From contig JANQHT010000088.1 of NCBI GenBank assembly GCA_028282545.1, positions 21,663 to 85,662 of the forward strand: a DNA stretch of 64,000 nt, in the 5' to 3' direction. A program made the position numbers and the translations under genes. This stretch comes from Spirochaetales bacterium (GTDB lineage Bacteria > Spirochaetota > Spirochaetia > DSM-27196 > Alkalispirochaetaceae). The number at the start of each line of letters is the position of its first letter. Position 1 is the first letter of the stretch. The notes under the pieces are model-generated. The model made no database searches and was not told the DNA's origin. It worked only from the letters and a program-made list of their open reading frames with translations. This document shows, in pieces, positions 45,335 to 53,916 of this stretch.

Positions 45335-46462
45335 ATGGTTCCATTCGCGTATTTCACCGCTCCCCTGGCCGTTGGAGCGATCAGCGCCGCCCTGGCGGCC
45401 CTCATTTCCGTTACCGACAAAATCGTCAACAACTACGGCGACATCGACGTGGCGATCAACGACGGGAAAAAGGAACTGACGATCAAGGGCGGGCAGCCGC
45501 TGCTGTTCGGGCTTGCCGAAGAGGGCATCTTCATCCCATCCGCGTGCGGCGGTCGCGGGAGCTGCGGCACCTGCAAGGTACAGGTTTCCACCGACATCGG
45601 CCCCGTAATGCCCACTGAACTCCCTTTCCTCGAGAAGAAGGAGTTGGAAGAGGGCATCCGACTCTCCTGTCAGATCAAGTTGAAACAGCCGCTCAGCATC
45701 GCCATTCCGGAAGAACTCTTCAACGTCCGTGACTATATCGGTATCGTGGAACGTATCAACGACGTTACGCACGACATCAAGGAAGTGTACGTCAAGCTTC
45801 CCGACGACACCGACGTTACGTTTGTTTCGGGACAATACGGGCAGTTCGAAGTCCCGCCGTACGACAAGGTCAAAGAGGCCACGATGCGTGCCTACTCCAT
45901 GTCGTCCCCTCCGTCCGACACCAAGCACCTGGAGTTCCTGATCCGCCTGGTACCCGGCGGAATCGTTACCACCTACGTTCACACCAACTTGCAGGAGGGC
46001 CAAAAAATTCGCGTTGTTGGCCCCTTTGGTGATTTTTACGTCCGCGATACCGATATGGCGATGATCTGCGTCGCCGGCGGTTCAGGAATGGCGCCGTTCA
46101 AGTCCATCTTCCAGAACCGGATCGACGACGGTACGATCAATGATCGCGACATCTGGTACTTCTTTGGGGCTCGTACCAAGAAGGATCTCTTCTATCTCGA
46201 TTGGCTGTACGAACTGGACCGCACGTATGAGCGATTCCACTTCATCCCGGCCCTGAGCGAACCGCAGGCGGAAGATGAATGGGACGGTCCAACGGGGCTC
46301 ATCACGGAAGTACTGGGATCCTACCTGCAGGAAACGATCCCGACTGAACAGGCCAAAGAGGGCTACCTCTGCGGGAGTCCGGGCATGTTAGATGCGTGCA
46401 TGGCCGTCATGCAGCAGCATAAAATGGACCCCGAGAGGATCTACTTCGACAAATTCGCGTAA
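45335..46462 (+). CDS. nqrF: NqrF: NADH-oxidising Fe-S flavoprotein of the Na+-NQR
   Basis: Electron-input subunit taking electrons from NADH. An N-terminal membrane helix is followed by a [2Fe-2S] ferredoxin domain with cysteines 71, 77, 80 (CGGRGSCGTC) and 112, then an FAD domain (RAYSMSS) and an NADH domain (CVAGGSGMAPFKS). The length is 375 aa, a little shorter than typical 405-aa NqrF. Its presence means the pump is NADH-driven NQR-like, not ferredoxin-driven Rnf, whose RnfB and RnfC are absent. Confidence 0.95.
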   Translation: MVPFAYFTAPLAVGAISAALAALISVTDKIVNNYGDIDVAINDGKKELTIKGGQPLLFGLAEEGIFIPSACGGRGSCGTCKVQVSTDIGPVMPTELPFLEKKELEEGIRLSCQIKLKQPLSIAIPEELFNVRDYIGIVERINDVTHDIKEVYVKLPDDTDVTFVSGQYGQFEVPPYDKVKEATMRAYSMSSPPSDTKHLEFLIRLVPGGIVTTYVHTNLQEGQKIRVVGPFGDFYVRDTDMAMICVAGGSGMAPFKSIFQNRIDDGTINDRDIWYFFGARTKKDLFYLDWLYELDRTYERFHFIPALSEPQAEDEWDGPTGLITEVLGSYLQETIPTEQAKEGYLCGSPGMLDACMAVMQQHKMDPERIYFDKFA

Positions 46463-46481
46463 GGGCGCGAGGGAGGCTGCC

Positions 46482-46946
46482 ATGAAGATGTCGCCGGAGT
46501 TCACAAAAGCGCAACAGAACATGCAACCGGGGGTTATCACCTCCAACGGGTTCCTCGGCGACGACCATCGGAACGTCGTCGAAATTGTTGAGGCCGACGA
46601 GGAACATTTCGCGGCCCTCGGGATCGATTTCGACGAAATCGCCGAACGTCTTCGCTTCCTGATGAATGAAGGGCGCAAGGGACTGGGCGAACCCATTACC
46701 GTATCCGACCGGTGGATCGTCACCGTGTACGAAGCGCGGGGGCATCTCGCGTCGCCGTTTGAAGACGGGGTGTTTAGGAAGGTCAATGCCCAGATCGAGT
46801 GGGCTCCGGACGGCAACGCATCGGGGAAAACGATCCTGGTTTCGGACCTCTCCCTGCATCTCCTGGAACACTACCATTTCCTCCAGGGAAGGGGTTCGCC
46901 ATTCCGACTGGAACCGCCCGATCTCAAGGAGGTTCTCGCCTACTAG
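46482..46946 (+). CDS. Unrecognised small protein downstream of nqrF
   Basis: A 154-aa soluble protein, acidic, with no signal peptide, membrane segment or cysteine pair. It starts MKMSPEFTKAQQNMQPGVIT at an ATG with a gggagg ribosome-binding site, 19 bases after nqrF, so it is likely the last gene of the operon. I do not recognise the family. The position suggests a role in assembly or regulation of the pump, which is inference only. Confidence 0.75.
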   Translation: MKMSPEFTKAQQNMQPGVITSNGFLGDDHRNVVEIVEADEEHFAALGIDFDEIAERLRFLMNEGRKGLGEPITVSDRWIVTVYEARGHLASPFEDGVFRKVNAQIEWAPDGNASGKTILVSDLSLHLLEHYHFLQGRGSPFRLEPPDLKEVLAY

Positions 46947-47062
46947 GTTACTAGGTGGAACCGCCTTTCGGACTGAACCTCCGTTTGCATCAGGCGGAAC
47001 TCGACTTCGGTGAGATCCGCCGCTAATCAGGAGATTCTCGCTATCTTAGAGAGGACTTCCGT

Positions 47063-47091
47063 TTGCAATTGTACCCGCTAGAAACTATTCT
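47063..47091 (+). promoter_or_regulatory. Promoter for the GGDEF-EAL gene
   Basis: TTGCAA (47063-47068), 17-base spacer, TATTCT (47086-47091). A start near 47098 would leave a leader of about nine bases before the ATG. Confidence 0.6.
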
Positions 47092-47106
47092 TCGGAGCAG
47101 ACCTGC

Positions 47107-49149
47107 ATGGCCAACCAACGTATTCTCATCGTCGAAGACGAAAAGATCATAGCCCTCGACCTCCAGCGTCGTCTCGAAAAATATGGGTTCGAAATCGTTG
47201 ACCTCGCGGCCACGGCCGACACCGCGGTGGAGTCGGCGATGGCCAATCTGCCGGATATCATCCTTATGGACATTATGCTCGGCGGTGAGCGTGACGGTAT
47301 CGATGCGGCGATAGAAATCAACGGGCGTGTGTCGATCCCCATCGTCTTCCTTACCGCCTACGCCGACGAACGGACGGTTGAACGCGCTAAGGCAGCCGAG
47401 CCGGTTGGTTACGTTCTCAAACCGTTCAAGGAGCGGGAGCTGCATACCACGATCGACATCGCGCTCTACAAGGCGCGCGTCGATCGTACCCTCAAGGAAC
47501 AGGAACGCCTCTTCGCGGCACTGCTCAACAACATCAACGACGCGCTGGTTGCCGTTGACGAGAATCACACGGTCCGGTTTCTCAACCCCGTGGCACAGAA
47601 CCTGACGGGAATGGACGAGGAACTCGCTATCGGCCGCAAGCTGGCCGAGGTGTTTCAACTCGTGGACGAGCACACCGAACTGGACGTGTCGATTCCACTC
47701 GATTCGATCGAGGGCGGGAAGGGGATCGACTTTGACAACGTGTTTATCATCAACAAGCAGAACGCACGGATCAGCGTCTCCGGCTCCGTCACGCCGATCA
47801 TGGCAGATCACGGCCTCGAAGGGAGCCTGATCGCATTCCAGGATGTGACCGACATTCGCCAGATGTCCCAGATCATCGAATACCAGGCAAGCCACGACTC
47901 GCTGACGGGACTGATGAATCGCGAGGAGTTCTTCAATCGCCTCCAGGAGATCGCCCAGAAGACACAGTCCGAAAAATCGATCCACAGCTTTCTCTACGTT
48001 GACCTCGACCAGTTTCACGTTATCAACGACGTCTGCGGACACCTGGCGGGTGACGAGTTGCTCAGGCAAGTTGCACACGACGTTGAAACGATTATCGACC
48101 GTCCGCACTCATCCGGGCGCCTCGGGGGCGATGAGTTTGGCTACCTGCTCGAGGAAACGCCGTTGGCGTGGGGAATTCAACTGGCCAATGACATCCGCGC
48201 CAACCTATCCCGCAAATTTATATGGCAGAAAAACTCCTTTAACGTCTCCGCCAGTATCGGCGTTGTTCCCGTGGCCGGCGTAAACTCGGAAGGCTACAGC
48301 GTCCTGGCGGCTGCAGATGACGCCTGTTTTCTCGCCAAGGAAGCGGGCGGAAACGCCGTTAAAGTATACGAGACCACGGACTACACCTTCCTGAAGCGCC
48401 ACGGCGAAATGCAATGGATCTCACGATTGACCCGTGCACTGGAAGAGGACCGGTTTGTACTTTTCGGTCAACGGATTCAGCCGGTGGTCGACACGGGGGA
48501 AGAGCGGTACGAAATCCTCATTCGTCTGCGGGACGAGGATGATTCGTTCATCAGCCCCGGCGATTTTATCCCCGCCGCGGAGAAATATAACCTCATGCCG
48601 GCGATCGATCGATGGGTGATTTCCCACTCCCTATCAATCCTGCGATCGTACGTTGAAAGCGGCCGGGATCGAACCGTGTTCAGCATCAACCTTTCAGCCG
48701 CTTCTATCGCCGATGAATCGATGCTGGGATATCTCCGGAACCTCATCGACGCATCCGGCGTAGAACCCAACCGGATCTGCCTGGAACTCACCGAGACCAC
48801 GGCCATAGCGAACAAATCCCGGGCCGGGAGTTTTATGGCACAGGTGAAGACCTCCGGCATAACGTTTGCGCTCGATGATTTCGGGAACGGCTTCTCGTCG
48901 TTCTCCTATCTCAAACATCTACCCGTGGATTACCTGAAGATCGACGGCTCCTTCGTCCGTGATATGACCGACGATCCGATCGATGCAGCCCTCGTGGGAG
49001 CAGTCAACGAGATTGGTCACGTAATGGGACTCAAAACGATCGCGGAGTTTGTGAAGGACTCTAAGACGATGGAGCGCCTCCGCGAACTTGGTGTGGACTA
49101 CCTTCAGGGATATCAGATCGCAAAACCCGGCCCGATGAAATTGCCATAA
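47107..49149 (+). CDS. REC-PAS-GGDEF-EAL cyclic-di-GMP protein
   Basis: A 680-aa response regulator that makes or degrades c-di-GMP. The receiver (1-125) contains IILMDIMLGGERDGIDAA. A PAS domain spans about 137-255. The GGDEF signature is intact (RLGGDEFGYLL, near residue 339). The EAL domain (442-680) has YEILIRLRD in place of EAL, LELTETTAIA, LDDFGNGFSSFSYLK, KIDGSF and DYLQGYQIA, so phosphodiesterase residues appear intact. Either activity may be used; the REC domain suggests phosphorylation control, perhaps by the hybrid kinase nearby. It is followed within seven bases by aroK. Confidence 0.93.
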   Translation: MANQRILIVEDEKIIALDLQRRLEKYGFEIVDLAATADTAVESAMANLPDIILMDIMLGGERDGIDAAIEINGRVSIPIVFLTAYADERTVERAKAAEPVGYVLKPFKERELHTTIDIALYKARVDRTLKEQERLFAALLNNINDALVAVDENHTVRFLNPVAQNLTGMDEELAIGRKLAEVFQLVDEHTELDVSIPLDSIEGGKGIDFDNVFIINKQNARISVSGSVTPIMADHGLEGSLIAFQDVTDIRQMSQIIEYQASHDSLTGLMNREEFFNRLQEIAQKTQSEKSIHSFLYVDLDQFHVINDVCGHLAGDELLRQVAHDVETIIDRPHSSGRLGGDEFGYLLEETPLAWGIQLANDIRANLSRKFIWQKNSFNVSASIGVVPVAGVNSEGYSVLAAADDACFLAKEAGGNAVKVYETTDYTFLKRHGEMQWISRLTRALEEDRFVLFGQRIQPVVDTGEERYEILIRLRDEDDSFISPGDFIPAAEKYNLMPAIDRWVISHSLSILRSYVESGRDRTVFSINLSAASIADESMLGYLRNLIDASGVEPNRICLELTETTAIANKSRAGSFMAQVKTSGITFALDDFGNGFSSFSYLKHLPVDYLKIDGSFVRDMTDDPIDAALVGAVNEIGHVMGLKTIAEFVKDSKTMERLRELGVDYLQGYQIAKPGPMKLP

Positions 49150-49155
49150 ACCGCG

Positions 49156-49725
49156 ATGGAGTCGAGTCTTCCCCGTTCGGTTGCCCTGGTTGGTCTCAAG
49201 GGCGCCGGTAAGACCACAACCGGTCACGCCCTCGCCTCTCGCTGGAAGGTTCCCTTCCACGATTCAGACGCGATAATCGTGAACGAGTTCCGGGCGGAAA
49301 CGCGCTCCCATCCGGCGCTCATCGAAAACGCACGGGATGTCTTCCTCAGGACCGGGGCAGAGACGTTCCGTGATTTCGAGTTCCGGGCGCTCAAAGCCGC
49401 GACCGACTATCCCCGACACGTTCTCGCTTCCGGCGGCGGTGTCGCGGAGAACGAGGCGGCGAAAATACTCCTTGTCGATGGTTGGCTCGTTGTGTTTCTC
49501 GACGCGGATCCGTCGCTCCTCTTCGAGCGCGTCGTTTCTACGGGTGTACCGCCGTTTCTGAACGGCCCCGACCCGTTTGCCGCCTGGTCCGATATCGCCG
49601 GGCGGCGTCGGGACCTGTACCGGTCGTTCTGCCACCGCCGCGTCGAAGTCACCGGCAAAACGGTGGACGAAATCGTCGACGAAGTGGACATTGTTGTCAT
49701 GGAGGAGTTCAATGGCGGGAAATAG
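49156..49725 (+). CDS. aroK: Shikimate kinase
   Basis: Phosphorylates shikimate in aromatic amino-acid synthesis. The P-loop is VGLKGAGKTTTGHAL near residue 12 and the substrate-binding aspartate lies in FHDSDAI. A second conserved block is VLASGGGVAENE. The length is 189 aa. It overlaps aroC by 14 bases, a standard pathway pairing. Confidence 0.88.
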   Translation: MESSLPRSVALVGLKGAGKTTTGHALASRWKVPFHDSDAIIVNEFRAETRSHPALIENARDVFLRTGAETFRDFEFRALKAATDYPRHVLASGGGVAENEAAKILLVDGWLVVFLDADPSLLFERVVSTGVPPFLNGPDPFAAWSDIAGRRRDLYRSFCHRRVEVTGKTVDEIVDEVDIVVMEEFNGGK

Positions 49726-50773
49726 CTTCGGTCAGACCTTCCGCGTGACCACCTTCGGCGAATCCCACGGGGGCGCGGTGGGGGTGGTGGTAGACGGAAT
49801 GGCGCCATCGGTTCCCATCAGTGAAGCCCTTGTACAGAAACAACTGGACCGGCGGAAGCCGGGCCAGTCATCGATCACAACACCGCGGAAGGAACCGGAC
49901 CGCGTCCACATTCTCTCGGGCGTTTTCGACGGGAAAACCACGGGGACTCCCATGCTCATGATCCTCTACAACGCCGATGCCGATCCCTCGGCGTACGACG
50001 AAATCAAGGACAGTTTCAGGCCCGGCCACGCCGACTTCACCTACCTCAAGAAGTACGGGATTCGCGACTGGCGCGGAAGCGGGCGTGCGTCGGGCCGGGA
50101 GACGGCCGGCCGCGTTGCTGCCGGTGCCGTTGCACGGGCGGTGCTCGAAGCACAGGGGATATCCATCCTCGCGTACACTCTCCGCAGCGCAGGCATCTCC
50201 TGTGAAACGTACCAACCGGATCAGATCGAAAGGAATCCCTTGCGCGCATGTGACCCCGATGCAGCACGACGAATGCTCGCACGCATTGAAGAGATCGGCG
50301 CCGGCAACGACAGCGTGGGCGGCGTCGTTGAATGTCGCGTGAACGGCATCTTCCCGGGACTGGGCGAACCGGTGTTCGACAAGCTCGACGCGGAGTTGGC
50401 CCGCGGTATGCTTTCCATCGGCGCCATCAAAGGCATCGAATTCGGCAAGGGATTCGCGGCGGCAGACATGCTCGGAAGCGAACACAACGACGAGATGTCG
50501 GACGAAGGATTCCTCTCCAACAACGCCGGCGGGATCATCGGCGGCATCTCGACGGGTGAAGAAATTCTCTTCAGGGTTCCCGTCAAACCGACCTCGTCAA
50601 TTGCCCGGCCGCAGCAAACGATTCGCACAAGCGGAGAGCCGCACCAGATTCGGACCGAAGGCCGCCACGATACGTGCATCTGCCCGCGCATCGTTCCCGT
50701 TGTGGAAGCGATGACGGCCCTTGTGCTCCTGGATCACATAAAACGGCACGAAGCGATGCACTCGGGCCGCTAA
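49712..50773 (+). CDS. aroC: Chorismate synthase
   Basis: Converts EPSP to chorismate using reduced FMN. It begins AGNSFGQTFRVTTFGESHGG at ATG 49712, with a ggaggag site, and contains the family signatures GSGRASGRETAGRVAAGAVA and RHDTCICPRIVPVVEAM. The length is 353 aa. A frame open from 49577 is within aroK and is rejected. Confidence 0.97.
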   Translation: MAGNSFGQTFRVTTFGESHGGAVGVVVDGMAPSVPISEALVQKQLDRRKPGQSSITTPRKEPDRVHILSGVFDGKTTGTPMLMILYNADADPSAYDEIKDSFRPGHADFTYLKKYGIRDWRGSGRASGRETAGRVAAGAVARAVLEAQGISILAYTLRSAGISCETYQPDQIERNPLRACDPDAARRMLARIEEIGAGNDSVGGVVECRVNGIFPGLGEPVFDKLDAELARGMLSIGAIKGIEFGKGFAAADMLGSEHNDEMSDEGFLSNNAGGIIGGISTGEEILFRVPVKPTSSIARPQQTIRTSGEPHQIRTEGRHDTCICPRIVPVVEAMTALVLLDHIKRHEAMHSGR

Positions 50774-50845
50774 ACGTGCGGCCATTCTCAGTATGGACGG
50801 AGGGCCACGTGTCCTCCCACGATACTGTCTATAATCCAGAACCAC

Positions 50846-50995
50846 GCAGCTCTCATTGCCGAGATCGCGTGGGACTGGGCGTGAGTATCACCAGGCGCGC
50901 CCGGAAGGAAGAACAAAACGCGTTTCTGCAGCGCAGCGAAGCCCAGCGTTTTGTTCTTCCTTCCGCGGTCAGGCGCTCTCGGCAATGAGAACTGC
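50846..50995 (+). repeat. Dispersed inverted-repeat element, copy 2
   Basis: About 150 bp between aroC and a small membrane gene. The outer arms (50846-50864 and 50977-50995) match over 18 of 19 positions around a TCTCATTGCCGAGA core. The inner palindrome has perfect 19-bp arms (50903-50921 and 50946-50964, GGAAGGAAGAACAAAACGC). A hairpin at 50789-50827 and a TATAAT at 50830 precede it. The centre is collinear with copy 3 and inverted relative to copy 1. Confidence 0.85.
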
Positions 50996-51003
50996 CGTTA
51001 AAC

Positions 51004-51032
51004 TTGTCGTCGTTTACGGGTTCTGCTACGCT
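51004..51032 (+). promoter_or_regulatory. Promoter for the 126-aa membrane protein
   Basis: TTGTCG (51004-51009), 17-base spacer, TACGCT (51027-51032), ending six bases before the ATG at 51039. No Shine-Dalgarno. Confidence 0.45.
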
Positions 51033-51038
51033 CGATAA

Positions 51039-51419
51039 ATGACGCCGATCGCAACGCGCGCTGCAGACACGCTCTACTGGGCGTTTATTGTTGTATTCAT
51101 CGTGAATTTGACCCAACGGCGATACCAGGAGTCGGCACGACGAAAACGGTTCGCGACGCTGTACCTCGGTATCGCCGGTTTTGCACTCTTCCTGATCGCC
51201 CAGGCGATCGAGGTCCTGCAGGGGCGTGATTGGATGCTGGTCCCCGGTTTCTTGCTGGTTATCGGCGTTGTGTACTACTACCGGGAGCACACGTGGCCGT
51301 TTATGTTCCGTTGTCCCGGCCGGAAGAAACTACTCACGTGGCATCAGATTTTGTACGAGGACTCGCCCTGTGAATCGGACGGCCTGTCAGGTCAATCGGG
51401 GGAACCCGGCGAAACCTGA
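51039..51419 (+). CDS. Unrecognised small membrane protein
   Basis: A 126-aa protein with two or three hydrophobic helices (ADTLYWAFIVVFIVNLT, FATLYLGIAGFALFLIAQAI, WMLVPGFLLVIGVVYYY) and a short cytosolic tail with CPGRKKLLTW. No family recognised. It overlaps the convergent membrane gene at 51392 by 28 bases. A promoter ends six bases before the ATG. Confidence 0.6.
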   Translation: MTPIATRAADTLYWAFIVVFIVNLTQRRYQESARRKRFATLYLGIAGFALFLIAQAIEVLQGRDWMLVPGFLLVIGVVYYYREHTWPFMFRCPGRKKLLTWHQILYEDSPCESDGLSGQSGEPGET

Positions 51420-51910
51420 CGCCAGACCGTTACCACACCGGCCGCGACGATCAGCACAGGCCACCAGACCAGGACAAACTCGACAAAAGTGATGTCGACG
51501 ATGTCCATGCTGAAGAGAAAAAAGACGCCCGATAGAAACACCAGAAAAACCGCGGGAACGGCCAAAGCCACGCGGTAATCGCTTCCTTTCGTCATGGCGT
51601 AGCCAAAAAGAGACAGGCCACCGACGGTGACAAACCCCGGCCAGACGCGCGTAATCGGAGCGTGCGCCAAGAGCGTCGCCCGCGCCGTGAGAAAGAGAGC
51701 CGTCAGAACGAGGAACATGCCCACCAGGAGCTGGGCGTCACGCCCCTCGCGCATAAAGGCGTTGATTACGGCGATCAGGCCAACCGCCAGAAAGAGAACG
51801 AGGATAGCGAGTTCACCGGCCCGAATGACTCCGTTGGTCAACAGGAGCAGCAACAGGCCCACAAACATGGCCAGAACTCCCGCGGTGAACCGGTACTGTC
51901 GGTTCTGCAT
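51392..51910 (-). CDS. Unrecognised six-helix membrane protein
   Basis: A 172-aa protein made almost entirely of about six hydrophobic helices with short connectors and few charges; starts MQNRQYRFTAGVLAMFVGLL. No catalytic motif is visible and I do not recognise the family. The gene is transcribed toward the preceding small membrane gene, and the next plus-strand gene lies upstream of its start with a short divergent region. Confidence 0.65.
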   Translation of the reverse strand: MQNRQYRFTAGVLAMFVGLLLLLLTNGVIRAGELAILVLFLAVGLIAVINAFMREGRDAQLLVGMFLVLTALFLTARATLLAHAPITRVWPGFVTVGGLSLFGYAMTKGSDYRVALAVPAVFLVFLSGVFFLFSMDIVDITFVEFVLVWWPVLIVAAGVVTVWRQVSPGSPD

Positions 51911-51978
51911 TCCTACCCCCTATGAACAGTAACCCGCAATGCGGAACGCGGTCGATAGCGTTTCCGGAAGAATTCCGT

Positions 51979-51984
51979 TATCAT
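51979..51984 (+). promoter_or_regulatory. -10-like box before the lipoprotein gene
   Basis: TATCAT ends six bases before the GTG at 51991. No good -35 was found, so the promoter is tentative. Confidence 0.35.
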
Positions 51985-51990
51985 GCGCGG

Positions 51991-53031
51991 GTGATACGCA
52001 GTGCCCTCATCGGCCGCGTGGCGGGAGCGCTCCTACTGCTCCTCGTGGCCTTTGGTTGCGTCCGCCAGGTCGCATCGAACGACGACAACGACGTGCTGAC
52101 CCACCTCCTTGACGAATATCGTTCACAGGCCGCCACCGGCGTCCCCGGGTTTTCCGTTGTTGACCGCGTAGCCCGCGCCTACCGCGGCCGCGAAGACAAA
52201 AGCCACATGGTGGCGTTTCTCTCGTCGCACGTTCAGCGCTTTGCCACGGACTCGAACAACGGGACGTACCTGATCTACATCGGCGACCACTACAAGGAAA
52301 TCGGAGCAACGGAGATCGCCCGGGAGTACTATCTCAGATCGCTCACCCGGTATCCGAAACTCGTTCGGGAAGAGGCCGACACGCACGTAGCAGCCCTGAA
52401 CCGCCTACTCACGGTTGCCGGCGACGCCGAAGAGCGGATTGGGTACTACTCCGAGCTGCTGGAGCGCTTCGAAAACTACGTGGACCCGGGGCGCACGTAC
52501 TACTACCTCGCCCGGGAGTACGAACGTGCCGGACTGTGGGACGACGCCTACGACGCCTACGAGCGGTTTCTCGCGTTCCCCGAAACCGACATACCGGGCG
52601 AACCCGATGCACGGCGCGAAATCGCTACCAAGCTTTCTTTCTACGAGTCGAGCCGCGATTGGACATGGCGGGAACTGGAAGCGCTCGTCGCGTCGATCAA
52701 GAGCGCCCTTTGGAGTCAGAACACGGCGGCGCTTCTCCGGCACCGCGCACGGGAAAACTTCTTCACCATGTCCTGGGAACAGCAGGAATCGGACGTGAAC
52801 AGCCAGATCCCCTCCTTCGATATCGGATTCTTCCTGCGTCGCTCCCGGGTGCGCTACGCGGAACAACTGGATCTCGCGTCCAACGCACGCGAAGCCTACC
52901 TCCGGACGTGGGGATGGTCGCATCGGATACCAACGTGGTACCTCTACTTCCGGCGCGTTGATTTCCCGTCAGACCCGGAGATTAACGGCACCTGGGAGTG
53001 GGCCGGCATCTACTTCGGTGAAGCGCTATAG
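51991..53031 (+). CDS. Lipoprotein with tetratricopeptide-like repeats
   Basis: The GTG at 51991 gives VIRSALIGRVAGALLLLLVAFGC, a signal peptide ending in a lipobox with its cysteine at residue 23. The body is helical with TPR-like repeats, for example EIAREYYLRSLTRYPK and DDAYDAYERFLAFPE, suggesting protein interactions in the periplasm. 346 aa. It is followed without a gap by another exported protein. No enzymatic motif and no recognised family. Confidence 0.75.
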   Translation: MIRSALIGRVAGALLLLLVAFGCVRQVASNDDNDVLTHLLDEYRSQAATGVPGFSVVDRVARAYRGREDKSHMVAFLSSHVQRFATDSNNGTYLIYIGDHYKEIGATEIAREYYLRSLTRYPKLVREEADTHVAALNRLLTVAGDAEERIGYYSELLERFENYVDPGRTYYYLAREYERAGLWDDAYDAYERFLAFPETDIPGEPDARREIATKLSFYESSRDWTWRELEALVASIKSALWSQNTAALLRHRARENFFTMSWEQQESDVNSQIPSFDIGFFLRRSRVRYAEQLDLASNAREAYLRTWGWSHRIPTWYLYFRRVDFPSDPEINGTWEWAGIYFGEAL

Positions 53032-53904
53032 ATGCCGATGTCTGTAGGTATGAGACGAGGCGTGCTCGCCGTCATGCTCGGTCTGTGTGTGGTTTCCGCT
53101 GTGTCCGCTCAGCCGGTGGCGGTGTCGCGTTCTTTTGACTGGCGAACCGGAATGCTCGAACTCAGTCTGACGGCCGACGTCGTCTACGACGACGGAACGC
53201 CGGCGGCACAGATGTTCCTTGCGGAACAACGCGCCCGCGAAGCGTTTCCAAACATTCTCTTCGAGTCGTTGTTGTCCATCCAGGTTGACTCCCGTTCAAA
53301 CGTGGGCCAGATGATGGCGGCAAATCCCGTTCTGGCGGATGAGATCGTCGGCTTGGCGCAAACGGCGAGACCGGGCCTTCCGGAACCGGCCACGGATTTA
53401 AAGTCGATTACGCTCAACTACTCCGTGCCGATCTTCCCCGATCTGGCTCGTTTCTTTGTTACCCACAACATCCCGTTCCAGATGTCCGACGTCATAGAAT
53501 GGGTCCCGACCCGCCCGTTCACCGGTCTCGTGATCTACGCCGCCCAACCGCTCCCGCTTCACGGCACCGACCGGGAGGTCCAGCTAGAGCCCGCGCTCCT
53601 GCCGGAGATATTCGATACCGAGATGCGCCCAATCCTGGAACAGGACATGCTGGATCCCGATTTTGCGATCCGGTGGGGCTCGGTTGCCTACGCCGAATCC
53701 GCGGACGAGACGCCGTGGATGGAACGAATCGGAACGGATCCACTGCGAATCATGGCGCGGGAGTTTTTCGGGGTCCACCCGACCGATATTGTCATCGGTG
53801 CCGACGACGCAACGCGCCTGCTCTCACTCCCGGAAAACCAGAGACTCCTCCGGGAGGGCCGAATCCTGGTGATCGTATCGGAGGGTCAGACCACCGGCGA
53901 TTGA
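53032..53904 (+). CDS. Unrecognised exported protein
   Basis: A 290-aa protein with a signal peptide (MRRGVLAVMLGLCVVSAVSAQ, cleavage near residue 27 of the longest frame). It is predicted periplasmic; the rest is mixed alpha/beta with no recognised domain. It abuts the preceding lipoprotein stop and lies 12 bases before the next lipoprotein, so the three genes look like one envelope unit. The first ATG at 53032 and the ATG at 53050 are both possible starts. Confidence 0.7.
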   Translation: MPMSVGMRRGVLAVMLGLCVVSAVSAQPVAVSRSFDWRTGMLELSLTADVVYDDGTPAAQMFLAEQRAREAFPNILFESLLSIQVDSRSNVGQMMAANPVLADEIVGLAQTARPGLPEPATDLKSITLNYSVPIFPDLARFFVTHNIPFQMSDVIEWVPTRPFTGLVIYAAQPLPLHGTDREVQLEPALLPEIFDTEMRPILEQDMLDPDFAIRWGSVAYAESADETPWMERIGTDPLRIMAREFFGVHPTDIVIGADDATRLLSLPENQRLLREGRILVIVSEGQTTGD

Positions 53905-53916
53905 CCCGCTGCGTTT

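Noticed and set aside
46947..47106. Possible riboswitch upstream of the GGDEF-EAL gene
   Set aside because: Only a 6-bp stem with a 27-base loop and a repeated CCGTTTGCA were found; no known class pattern, and the promoter lies downstream of them.
47041..50773. CRISPR array or direct repeats anywhere in the window
   Set aside because: No regularly spaced repeats were seen here or elsewhere, and no cas-like genes.
50887..51290. Short open frames through the repeat copies (for example peptide KEEQNA)
   Set aside because: They translate the palindrome in several frames and copies and have no ribosome-binding site; they are artefacts of the repeat.
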